From an uncultured Roseburia sp. (GTDB taxonomy: Bacteria; Bacillota; Clostridia; Lachnospirales; Lachnospiraceae): a stretch of DNA of 8,385 nucleotides. Position 1 is the stretch's first letter, and each line of letters begins with the position of its first letter. Position numbers and translations under genes: made by a program. The DNA is taken from the NCBI GenBank assembly GCA_934307185.1, contig CAKRCJ010000082.1, positions 1-8,385 of the forward strand. Reading direction: 5' to 3'. Under the pieces are notes generated by a model. It did not search any database. It had not been told where the DNA came from and was given only the letters and a program-made list of their open reading frames with translations. This document shows, piece after piece, positions 1 to 5,682 of the stretch.

Positions 1-27
1 GCGGCTCCCCAGTGTATTCTTATGCTA

Positions 28-44
28 TTGTTAATTTTTCACAA
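28..44. promoter_or_regulatory. Rex/Fnr-like imperfect inverted repeat
   Basis: TTGTTAA-TTT-TTCACAA resembles the half-sites of the redox regulator Rex (TTGTTAA/TTCACAA), but the centre is 3 bp rather than the usual 4. Read as a Crp/Fnr-type box, TGTTA-N5-TCACA is also one base short of N6. It lies about 55-75 bp upstream of the likely promoter of a unit that includes lactate dehydrogenase, a typical Rex target in Firmicutes. The off-by-one spacing makes this a weak call. Confidence 0.2.
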
Positions 45-93
45 TTCAATTTACACTTTCTATGAGTTTCGCAATTACCTAATTATCAAATTA

Positions 94-136
94 CGTTGTA
101 AAAACAACGGAAAAATTTTATATATTATATTATGAT
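94..136 (+). promoter_or_regulatory. Putative promoter region of the Fe-S protein/ldh unit
   Basis: The AT-rich stretch carries TTGTAA at 96-101 and several overlapping -10-like hexamers (TATATT 121-126, TATTAT 128-133, TATGAT 131-136). The TTGTAA to TATATT spacing is 19 bp, longer than ideal, so the exact -10 is unsure. The -35-like hexamer sits inside a perfect inverted repeat, CGTTGT-AAAA-ACAACG (94-109), which is well placed for a repressor operator. The regulator is not identified. Confidence 0.4.
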
Positions 137-188
137 ACAAACATGAAGTCAAGAATACAAGATACAAATAGATTTTAGGAGGAAAATT

Positions 189-896
189 ATGGTACGCAGA
201 ATTATTGAAATTGAAGAAGAAAAATGTGTAGGCTGTGGCCTTTGTGCCAAGGCTTGTCATGAGGGCGCAATTGCGATGGTAGATGGAAAAGCAAAGTTAA
301 TGCGCGATGATTACTGTGACGGATTAGGGGACTGCCTGCCAGCCTGTCCGGTAGATGCAATCCATTTTGTGGAGCGTGAGGCGGCTGCATATGATGAAGC
401 GGCAGTTTTAGAGAGCAAGAAGAAAAAAGCAGAGAGCATGGCAGAACCGTGCGGATGCCCGGGAAGCAAAGCAAGAGCAATTAACAGAGAAGAAGCATGT
501 GAGGCTGCAACGGTTATGGGAGAAATCCAGTCTGAACTTACACAGTGGCCGGTACAGATTAAGCTTGCACCGGTAAAGTCACCTTATTTTGACGGGGCAA
601 ATCTTTTGATTGCAGCTGACTGCAGTGCATATGCTTATGGTGATTTCCACCGCAGATTTATCAGAAATCATGTGACATTAATCGGCTGTCCGAAGTTAGA
701 TGATGTGGATTATTCCGAGAAACTGACAGAAATTATCAAGAATAATAATATTAAATCTGTTACAATTACACGTATGGAAGTACCATGCTGTGGAGGAATT
801 GAGATGGCTGCAAAAAAAGCATTACAAAACAGCGGTAAATTTATTCCATGGCAGGTGGTAACCATTTCTACCGACGGAAAAATTTTAGAGGCGTAG
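189..896 (+). CDS. Two-cluster 4Fe-4S ferredoxin-like protein
   Basis: This 235-residue soluble protein has an N-terminal ferredoxin domain (about residues 1-62) and a Cys-containing C-terminal region of unknown role. The first motif is the classical C13-x2-C16-x2-C19-x3-C23. The second is atypical: C43-x5-C49-x3-C53-Pro, with Leu46 where the second Cys of the usual CxxCxxCxxxCP would be. Further cysteines occur as CGC at 88-90, C145, C167 and a Cys-Cys-Gly-Gly at 200-203, which could supply extra ligands. It probably acts as a cytoplasmic electron carrier or small Fe-S oxidoreductase subunit; the partner is unknown. The start is the ATG preceded by AGGAGG at 177-182 with a 6-nt spacer. It lies 84 bp upstream of ldh in the same direction without a visible terminator between them, so co-transcription is possible. 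No signal peptide or membrane segment is seen. Confidence 0.85.
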   Translation: MVRRIIEIEEEKCVGCGLCAKACHEGAIAMVDGKAKLMRDDYCDGLGDCLPACPVDAIHFVEREAAAYDEAAVLESKKKKAESMAEPCGCPGSKARAINREEACEAATVMGEIQSELTQWPVQIKLAPVKSPYFDGANLLIAADCSAYAYGDFHRRFIRNHVTLIGCPKLDDVDYSEKLTEIIKNNNIKSVTITRMEVPCCGGIEMAAKKALQNSGKFIPWQVVTISTDGKILEA

Positions 897-925
897 GATA
901 ACTGAAAAAACGGTGAAGGAATACT

Positions 926-954
926 TTGCCGGAAGAAAAGAAACAGTGTATAAA
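926..954 (+). promoter_or_regulatory. Possible internal promoter for ldh
   Basis: In the 84-bp gap between the Fe-S gene and ldh, TTGCCG (926-931; 4 of 6 matches to TTGACA) and TATAAA (949-954; 5 of 6 matches to TATAAT) are separated by 17 bp. This would start transcription about 20 nt before the ldh ATG and allow ldh expression independent of the upstream gene. The call rests on sequence match only. Confidence 0.35.
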
Positions 955-980
955 ATACGCCGGAAAGGCAGGAAAAAATT

Positions 981-1934
981 ATGAGTGAAACAAATGTAAA
1001 TCAGAGAAAAGTAGCAGTGATTGGCTGTGGTTTTGTAGGTTCAGCGACAGCATTTGCGCTGATGGAGAGCGGACTTTTTTCCGAGATGGTATTGATTGAT
1101 GCGGATAAAAACCGCGCAGAGGGAGAGACGTTAGATATCAGCCATGGACTTCCTTTTGTGGGACCGATGAAAATTTATGCAGGAGATTATGATGATATCG
1201 TAGATGCGGCAATTATTATTGTGACAGCAGGGGCAAACCAGAAGCCGGATGAGACAAGATTAGACCTTGTGCAGAAAAATGTCGGTATTTATAAATCTAT
1301 CATTCCGGAAATTGCAAAAAGAAACTGTGGAGGAATTCTTTTAATTGTATCCAATCCGGTCGATATTTTAACTTACACTGCGTTAAAGCTTTCCGGTTTC
1401 CCGGAAAACCGTGTACTTGGTTCCGGAACAGTGTTAGATACCGCCAGATTAAAGTATAATCTGGGTGAGCACTTAAATGTGGACAACCGGAGTGTACATG
1501 CATTTATTATTGGAGAGCATGGAGACAGCGAGCTTGCAGCATGGAGCAGTGCGACCGTTTCCGGTGTGCCGATTAACACGTTCTGCGAAATGAGAGGACA
1601 TTTTAACCATGACGAAGCAACCGAGCGGATTGCAGAGAATGTAAAAAACAGTGCCTACGATATTATCGCAAAGAAAAAAGCAACTTATTTCGGTGTTGCA
1701 ATGGCAGTACGAAGAATTTGTGAGGCAATTATCCGCGATGAAAAATCAATTCTTCCAGTATCAAATCTGATGCATGGGGAGTTTGGAATTTCAGATATTT
1801 CCTTAAGTATGCCGGCAATTGTAGGCGCAGACGGTGTGGAGAACCAGATTCCGATTTCACTGGATGCAGAGGAAACAGAAAAACTGAAAAACTCCGCAGA
1901 TACATTAAAGAAAATTATTGATGAAGTATTATAA
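981..1934 (+). CDS. ldh: L-lactate dehydrogenase (NAD-dependent)
   Basis: This is a 317-residue cytoplasmic enzyme of the LDH/MDH family, reducing pyruvate to L-lactate with NADH and so regenerating NAD+ in fermentation. The Rossmann loop GCGFVG is at 15-20, followed by Asp40 at the end of the second strand, which favours NAD over NADP. Gln87 in the mobile loop (GANQKPDETR) marks lactate rather than malate specificity, since malate dehydrogenases carry Arg there. Catalytic residues are visible: Arg93, Asp153 and Arg156 (LDTAR), and His180 in GEHGDS. His173 matches the position of the fructose-1,6-bisphosphate-binding His188 of allosteric bacterial LDHs, while the partner Arg173 is Lys158 here, so FBP activation is possible but unproven. 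Length is normal for the family. A weak AGGAAA ribosome site lies just before the ATG. The gene ends at a strong terminator. Confidence 0.95.
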   Translation: MSETNVNQRKVAVIGCGFVGSATAFALMESGLFSEMVLIDADKNRAEGETLDISHGLPFVGPMKIYAGDYDDIVDAAIIIVTAGANQKPDETRLDLVQKNVGIYKSIIPEIAKRNCGGILLIVSNPVDILTYTALKLSGFPENRVLGSGTVLDTARLKYNLGEHLNVDNRSVHAFIIGEHGDSELAAWSSATVSGVPINTFCEMRGHFNHDEATERIAENVKNSAYDIIAKKKATYFGVAMAVRRICEAIIRDEKSILPVSNLMHGEFGISDISLSMPAIVGADGVENQIPISLDAEETEKLKNSADTLKKIIDEVL

Positions 1935-1953
1935 ATAATGATAGAATGAAAGA

Positions 1954-1990
1954 AAAAGCCAGACATAGTTTATGTTTGGCTTTTGTATTT
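1954..1990 (+). terminator. Rho-independent terminator after ldh
   Basis: A 14-bp stem is formed by AAAAGCCAGACATA (1954-1967) and TATGTTTGGCTTTT (1971-1984) with one G-T wobble and a GTT loop, followed by a T-rich tail (TTTTGTATTT). The A-rich left arm would make it partly active in the other direction too. It ends only about 10 nt before the ribosome site of the next gene, so some read-through into that gene is likely. Confidence 0.88.
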
Positions 1991-2007
1991 GCAGAGAGGA
2001 ATTATGT

Positions 2008-2367
2008 ATGGAAAAAATATTAATTTATCAGGTAAAAGAGAAAGAGGAGCTAAAACGGCTGTCTGCACCGATGAAAATCCGTTTAGAGGAGATTGCCGCA
2101 GCAGATTTAAAACAGAGTGTCGGAAATCTTGCAGAGGGGAAAAAAAACGTGCTGACAGCACCTTTTACCGGAGACGCGCCAAAAGAGAGTCTTATGATTT
2201 TCTGCAATGTCAGTGAAAAACATATGGATAAAATTCTTTTTACCCTGCGCCAGAAAAATATCGGCATTGATTACAAGGCGGTTTTAACGCCGACCAATAA
2301 AGCATGGACCGTTTTGGCACTTTTACTGGAGCTTGGAAGGGAAAAACAGGGGATGAAATTGAGATAG
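2008..2367 (+). CDS. DUF3783 domain protein
   Basis: This 119-residue small soluble protein has unknown function. The C-terminal half carries the recognisable DUF3783 signature: a hydrophobic strand SLMIFCNVSE (61-70), a helix (MDKILFTLRQKNI, about 73-85) and the block KAVLTPTNKAWT (90-101). The N-terminal half (MEKILIYQVKEKEELKRL) is a strand followed by a helix. The start at 2008 is preferred because AGAGAGGA (1993-2000) lies 7 nt upstream. An in-frame ATG at 1972 would fall inside the ldh terminator hairpin and lacks a ribosome site. No separate promoter is visible between the terminator and this gene, so it may depend on read-through from ldh. The family occurs in clostridia and other anaerobes; no role can be stated. 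Confidence 0.85.
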   Translation: MEKILIYQVKEKEELKRLSAPMKIRLEEIAAADLKQSVGNLAEGKKNVLTAPFTGDAPKESLMIFCNVSEKHMDKILFTLRQKNIGIDYKAVLTPTNKAWTVLALLLELGREKQGMKLR

Positions 2368-2428
2368 GATTAAACACAGCCGGACGTCTTCTGAGTTTCT
2401 GCCTGATAGGAAAAAAATGTTGTGAAAT

Positions 2429-2450
2429 AAAGCCGGACGCTTTTTGATTT
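2429..2450 (+). terminator. Weak terminator-like hairpin after the DUF3783 gene
   Basis: AAAGC (2429-2433) and GCTTT (2439-2443) form a short 5-bp stem around the loop CGGAC, followed by TTGATTTTTT. The stem is short, but the T-rich tail and position just before the next promoter fit a terminator. The 9-mer AGCCGGACG that includes the loop also occurs at 2378-2386. Confidence 0.4.
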
Positions 2451-2455
2451 TTTAC

Positions 2456-2483
2456 TTGACAGAGAGAAGAAAGTGTGTATAAT
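2456..2483 (+). promoter_or_regulatory. Near-consensus sigma-A promoter of the permease/Fur pair
   Basis: Perfect TTGACA (2456-2461) and perfect TATAAT (2478-2483) are separated by 16 bp, one less than optimal. Transcription would begin near 2490. The repeat array at 2502-2552 then lies in the first roughly 60 nt of the transcript, where a bound repressor would block elongation or polymerase entry. Such a strong promoter with downstream operators suggests expression that is tightly repressed and then strongly induced. Confidence 0.85.
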
Positions 2484-2501
2484 AAGCAATGCAGTTTAAA
2501 A

Positions 2502-2552
2502 ATGCAAACAATTTGCAAATGCATACGAATTGCAAAAACAACCAGTTTGCAA
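2502..2552. promoter_or_regulatory. Three-unit 17-bp tandem operator-like array
   Basis: Three back-to-back 17-bp units start at 2502, 2519 and 2536, each ending in TTGCAA. The first unit contains a perfect inverted repeat TGCAAA-CAA-TTTGCA (2503-2517), the second a degenerate one (TGCAtacgaatTGCA, 2520-2534), and the third keeps only the right half (AGTTTGCAAATTT). The 6-3-6 dyad is of the size bound by Fur-family dimers. Position between the promoter and the permease start makes it the best candidate target of the Fur-family protein encoded 1 kb downstream. This link is inferred from proximity and dyad form, not from a known consensus. Confidence 0.6.
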
Positions 2553-2594
2553 ATTTAAAAAGAGAATATACACACAGATGCGGAGGCGTTTTTT

Positions 2595-3461
2595 ATGATA
2601 CACATTTTAGAACATACTTTATTACACACATTAGAAGACAGTGTAAAATTACTGCCATTTTTGTTCGTGACTTATTTACTCATGGAGTTATTAGAACACA
2701 CCACCGGTGGAAAAGTGCAGAATAAGATTAGAAATGCAGGAAAAGTAGGACCACTCTGGGGCGGACTGCTTGGTGTTATGCCACAATGCGGTTTTTCTGC
2801 TGCAGCGTCAAGCCTTTATGCAGGACGTGTGATTACAGTTGGAACACTGCTTGCCGTATTTTTGTCCACGTCGGACGAAATGCTTCCGATTTTTATTTCG
2901 GCATCGGTAGCACCGGCGACCATTTTTAAAATTCTTGCTGCAAAAGTTGGCATTGCGGTTATTTCCGGATTTCTTGCGGAACTTGTTTATGTGAAGGTTT
3001 TTAAGAAAAAAGAAAAAGATATGGATATTCATGTAGTGTGCGAGGAAGAACATTGCAGCTGCGAAGATGGTGTTTTAAAATCGGCGTTAAAGCATACCAT
3101 TAAAATTTTTGTTTACATCTTAATTATTACATTTGCCCTGACATTCGTGATTGAATTAATCGGAGAGGACAGCCTTGCGGTTGTATTCCAGAATATTCCA
3201 GTAGTTGGCGAAATGATAGCGGCGCTTGTGGGATTAATTCCAAACTGCGCGTCGTCTGTAGTTATTACGGAATTATATTTAAGCGGAATTATAGGTGCAG
3301 GGGCAATGATGTCCGGTCTTTTGGTGAATGCAGGGGTTGGGCTTTTGGTTTTATTCCGTCTGAACCGCAACTGGAAACAGAATGCCGGAATTATGGCGGC
3401 ACTTTATGGCTTTGGTGTTGTCTGGGGCGTACTTATCGAACTGTTTGGGATTGTTTTTTAA
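2595..3461 (+). CDS. Putative heavy-metal exporter permease (ArsP_2/DUF2899 type)
   Basis: This 288-residue integral membrane protein has about eight to ten hydrophobic segments. Two related halves are visible: GVMPQCGFSAAAS (60-72) followed by STSDEMLPI (91-99), and GLIPNCASSVVIT (213-225) in the second half, a duplicated MPxC/IPNC motif typical of the putative ten-helix heavy-metal efflux family often labelled arsenic efflux or putative manganese transporter. Metal-binding features include histidines spaced four apart in the N-terminal helix (His3, His7, His11) and a His/Cys-rich loop between the halves (His146, Cys149, His153, Cys154, Cys156). The ATG has GGAGG at 2582-2586 with 8-nt spacing. 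It follows a strong promoter and operator array and is followed after 86 bp by a Fur-family gene with no terminator between them. The exported ion cannot be decided from sequence; a soft metal such as Zn or a transition metal such as Mn is plausible. Confidence 0.82.
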   Translation: MIHILEHTLLHTLEDSVKLLPFLFVTYLLMELLEHTTGGKVQNKIRNAGKVGPLWGGLLGVMPQCGFSAAASSLYAGRVITVGTLLAVFLSTSDEMLPIFISASVAPATIFKILAAKVGIAVISGFLAELVYVKVFKKKEKDMDIHVVCEEEHCSCEDGVLKSALKHTIKIFVYILIITFALTFVIELIGEDSLAVVFQNIPVVGEMIAALVGLIPNCASSVVITELYLSGIIGAGAMMSGLLVNAGVGLLVLFRLNRNWKQNAGIMAALYGFGVVWGVLIELFGIVF

Positions 3462-3547
3462 ATCAAAAAGGTCTGATATATATTTTTTCCGGCAGATAAC
3501 ACAAAAGAATTTAAAAAAAATGGAGAGTGAAAAATACGGAGGGAAAA

Positions 3548-3979
3548 ATGGCAGGAAACGGCTATGCAACGACCAGCAGAAAAAAAATTCTGGAATACTT
3601 GAAGGCAAACAGTGACCGCACGGTGACCGTGACGGACATTGACCGGTATTTGAAAAAGAATGACAGCGAAGTAAATATCACAACGATTTACCGTTATTTA
3701 GATAAACTTGCCAAAGACGGAACAGTCATGAAGTATGTCGCAGAAAAGGGCAGCCAGGCGGTTTACCAGTATGTAGAAATGGGGCATCACTGCGAGGAGC
3801 ATCTTCATTTGAAATGTGTTTCCTGCGGCAGCATTATTCATTTAGAATGTGCCTTTATGGATGAAATATCGGAGCATATTTTAAAAGACCATGGATTTTT
3901 ACTGCAATGTAAAAATTCCATTCTCTATGGAATGTGCAAAGAGTGCAGGGAGAAGAACGAAAAATGTGATATAGGTTAA
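3548..3979 (+). CDS. Fur-family metal-responsive transcriptional regulator
   Basis: This 143-residue protein has a winged-helix DNA-binding domain (about 1-75; recognition region NITTIYRYLDKLAKDGTV at 43-60) and a C-terminal dimerisation/metal domain. Two CxxC pairs, Cys90/Cys93 and Cys130/Cys133, form the structural zinc site. The regulatory-site region is His/Cys rich: His80, His81, Cys82, His85 and His87 (HLH), then His98 and Cys101. The residue aligned with Asp104 of PerR and Glu108 of E. coli Fur is His98, so it is not a canonical PerR; a Zur-like or other specificity is more likely. The ATG is chosen because GGAGGG (3538-3543) precedes it by 4 nt; a GTG at 3527 has GGAG only 1 nt away. 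It probably shares the transcript of the permease and is a good candidate to repress that promoter through the 2502-2552 array. Confidence 0.9.
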   Translation: MAGNGYATTSRKKILEYLKANSDRTVTVTDIDRYLKKNDSEVNITTIYRYLDKLAKDGTVMKYVAEKGSQAVYQYVEMGHHCEEHLHLKCVSCGSIIHLECAFMDEISEHILKDHGFLLQCKNSILYGMCKECREKNEKCDIG

Positions 3980-3986
3980 ACCTATA
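3970..3986. promoter_or_regulatory. Perfect 17-nt inverted repeat overlapping the Fur-family gene stop
   Basis: TATAGGTT-A-AACCTATA is a perfect 8-1-8 dyad spanning the stop codon TAA (3977-3979). It lies about 105 bp upstream of the metY start. As RNA it could form only a 6-bp stem with a 5-nt loop and is not directly followed by a T run, so an operator for metY is more likely than a terminator. The regulator is unknown. Confidence 0.4.
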
Positions 3987-4002
3987 ATTGGCTCATGGTT
4001 TT

Positions 4003-4040
4003 TTGAATTAACACTTTTCCGACCATTTTGATATGATAAT
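4003..4040 (+). promoter_or_regulatory. Probable metY promoter region
   Basis: The spacer before metY has -10-like TATGAT (4032-4037) overlapping GATAAT (4035-4040). TTGAAT at 4003-4008 is too far upstream (23 bp) to be a clean -35 partner, so the -35 is poor. Weak -35 elements are common where an activator is needed, but none can be named. No S-box (SAM-I) riboswitch or T-box is present in the 100-bp spacer. Confidence 0.3.
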
Positions 4041-4091
4041 TCCAACAGGAAAACAAAAGAACGAAAACATAGAAAAAGGATGGGAAAATAC

Positions 4092-5393
4092 ATGAGCACA
4101 TTAAAAGAGAGAAAATTAAAATTTGAAACATTACAGTTACACGTTGGACAGGAAGAGCCGGATCCGGTGACCGATGCAAGAGCAGTTCCGATTTATCAGA
4201 CATCTTCTTACGTATTTAGAAATTCACAGCATGCAGCAGACCGTTTTAGTTTAAAAGATGCCGGAAATATTTACGGACGTCTTACAAATCCGACAGAAGA
4301 TATTTTTGAACAGCGTATCGCAGCATTAGAGGGTGGTGTTGCAGCACTTGCTGTTGGTTCCGGTGCAGCAGCTGTTACCTATACGATTGAAAACCTGGCA
4401 CAGGCAGGCGACCATATCGTTTCTGCAAAAAATATTTACGGTGGTACTTATAATTTACTTGCACATACATTAGTTGATTTCGGTGTTACAACAACATTTG
4501 TGGACCCATTTAACTTAGAGGAAGTAGAAGGCGCCATTAAAGAGAACACAAAGGCAGTTTATATTGAGACACTCGGCAATCCAAACTCTGAAGTAGTTGA
4601 TATTGAAGCATTAGCAGACATTGCACATAAACATAAAATTCCACTTGTTATTGACAATACTTTCGGCACACCATATTTAATCCGTCCAATCGAATACGGA
4701 GCAGATATTGTGGTTCATTCTGCTACAAAGTTTATCGGTGGACATGGAACAACTATTGGTGGAGTAATTATTGATGGTGGTAAATTTGACTGGGCAGCAT
4801 CCGGCAAATTCCCACAGCTTACCGAACCAAACCCAAGCTATCACGGTGTAAGCTTCGCGGCAGCAGCAGGACCTGCAGCATTTGTCACAAGAATTCGTGC
4901 GATTTTATTAAGAGATACCGGAGCAACACTTTCTCCAATCCATGCATTTATCTTCTTACAGGGCTTAGAGACTTTATCTTTAAGAGTAGAGCGTCATGTG
5001 GAAAATGCTTTGAAAGTAGTAGAATTCTTAGAGAAACAGCCATTGGTTGAAAAAGTAAATCATCCATCGGTATCCAAAGACCCGGAGCAGCAGAGATTAT
5101 ACAAAAAATACTTCCCGAACGGCGGTGGTTCCATCTTTACGTTTGAAATTAAAGGGGACGCTAAAAAAGCACAGGAGTTTATCGACCATTTACAGTTATT
5201 CTCCTTACTTGCCAACGTTGCCGATGTAAAATCTCTTGTTATTCATCCGGCATCTACAACACATGCAGAGTTAAATGAGCAGGAGCAGGAAGAACAGGGT
5301 ATCAAACCAAATACTATCCGTCTTTCCATTGGTACAGAAAATATTGACGATATTCTTTTCGATTTGCAGGAAGCATTTGATGCAGTAAAATAA
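4092..5393 (+). CDS. metY: O-acetylhomoserine sulfhydrylase (aminocarboxypropyltransferase)
   Basis: This 433-residue cytoplasmic PLP enzyme of the Cys/Met metabolism family catalyses O-acetyl-L-homoserine plus sulfide giving L-homocysteine plus acetate, the direct sulfhydrylation route to methionine. The N-terminal block (KFETLQLHVGQEEPDP) and IYQTSSYVF, YGRLTNPTEDIFEQR and AALEGGVAALAVGSGAAA are characteristic of MetY. The PLP-binding lysine is Lys213 in SATKFIGGHGTTIGG, with the cofactor Asp in VIDNTFGTPYL (Asp188). The long insertion between the Lys and the C-terminal domain fits MetY rather than cystathionine gamma-synthase. The start at 4092 is preferred over the in-frame ATG at 4080: AAAGGA (4075-4080) is spaced 11 nt from 4092, and the family normally begins only a few residues before KFETLQ. 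It appears monocistronic, with its own terminator. Codon use is smooth and biased, suggesting high expression. Confidence 0.95.
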   Translation: MSTLKERKLKFETLQLHVGQEEPDPVTDARAVPIYQTSSYVFRNSQHAADRFSLKDAGNIYGRLTNPTEDIFEQRIAALEGGVAALAVGSGAAAVTYTIENLAQAGDHIVSAKNIYGGTYNLLAHTLVDFGVTTTFVDPFNLEEVEGAIKENTKAVYIETLGNPNSEVVDIEALADIAHKHKIPLVIDNTFGTPYLIRPIEYGADIVVHSATKFIGGHGTTIGGVIIDGGKFDWAASGKFPQLTEPNPSYHGVSFAAAAGPAAFVTRIRAILLRDTGATLSPIHAFIFLQGLETLSLRVERHVENALKVVEFLEKQPLVEKVNHPSVSKDPEQQRLYKKYFPNGGGSIFTFEIKGDAKKAQEFIDHLQLFSLLANVADVKSLVIHPASTTHAELNEQEQEEQGIKPNTIRLSIGTENIDDILFDLQEAFDAVK

Positions 5394-5424
5394 TAAAATA
5401 TGGCCATTTTGATAATTCATTTAT

Positions 5425-5477
5425 CATAAAAATAAAACTGCCCGCGGGTAAAATCGTGTGGCAGTTTTATTTTTATG
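5425..5477. terminator. Long hairpin terminator after metY
   Basis: An 18-bp perfect stem pairs 5425-5442 (ending AAAACTGCC) with 5460-5477 (beginning GGCAGTTTT), with a GC-rich 17-nt loop. The right arm provides the T run on the plus strand and the left arm gives one on the minus strand, so it may work both ways. A small TGATAA-TTCAT-TTATCA hairpin (5410-5426) abuts it. Confidence 0.88.
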
Positions 5478-5478
5478 G

Positions 5479-5507
5479 TTGACATTGAAAAATAAAATTT
5501 CTATAAT
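5479..5507 (+). promoter_or_regulatory. Perfect consensus sigma-A promoter
   Basis: TTGACA (5479-5484) and TATAAT (5502-5507) are both exact and separated by the ideal 17 bp. It begins two bases after the metY terminator stem ends. Transcription would start near 5514, giving an untranslated leader of about 170 nt before the next gene. No other promoter in the window matches the consensus as fully. Confidence 0.88.
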
Positions 5508-5513
5508 CAGACT

Positions 5514-5682
5514 ATATATTTCGTAGTGAGAATAATTTTCGTTTTTGAAAAACAAATCTCAGATTTCAACGCCATTTCGGCAAACAAATCCATTTTAAAC
5601 ATGTCGTTCAACTGACAAAGCTATAAAAAACTTTTTTATTGAAACAAAAGAAAAATTGAATTATCATAAAGGGGGAAACTAA
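5514..5682 (+). other. Palindrome-rich 5' leader of the Rpn-like gene
   Basis: No gene is seen in this stretch. It holds two directly adjacent 13-nt perfect inverted repeats with a single central base, GTTTTT-G-AAAAAC (5541-5553) and AAATCT-C-AGATTT (5554-5566), and a third, ATAAAAAA-C-TTTTTTAT (5623-5639). A short TGTCG/TGACA stem (5602-5617) precedes the last one. The ribosome site AAAGGGGG (5668-5675) closes the leader. It could be an RNA regulatory leader, a set of operators, or a remnant of deleted DNA; no known riboswitch class is recognised. Confidence 0.45.

Noticed and set aside
1685..1966. Antisense open frame within ldh
   Set aside because: It is the complement of strongly conserved LDH coding sequence, with a low-complexity Phe/Ser-rich translation and no ribosome site.
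1972..2007. Upstream ATG for the DUF3783 gene
   Set aside because: It lies within the right arm of the ldh terminator and has no ribosome site; the ATG at 2008 has AGAGAGGA at good spacing.
2378..2439. Direct repeat AGCCGGACG (2378-2386 and 2431-2439)
   Set aside because: There are only two 9-bp copies without further symmetry; the second is part of a weak terminator loop, so no separate function is supported.
3527..3547. GTG start for the Fur-family regulator
   Set aside because: GGAG is only 1 nt before it, while the ATG at 3548 has GGAGGG with a 4-nt spacer and fits the usual family length.
3980..4079. SAM riboswitch or T-box upstream of metY
   Set aside because: The spacer is only 100 nt and lacks the S-box core and the T-box sequence; only a dyad and weak promoter elements are present.
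4080..4091. In-frame upstream ATG as metY start
   Set aside because: It overlaps the purine-rich ribosome site AAAGGATGGG, which serves the ATG at 4092, and would add four residues not expected for the family.
4023..5413. CCATTTTGATA occurring on both sides of metY (4023-4033 and 5403-5413) as insertion-site duplication
   Set aside because: The 11-bp AT-rich match can arise by chance, there are no terminal inverted repeats or transposase, and metY is a normal chromosomal gene.
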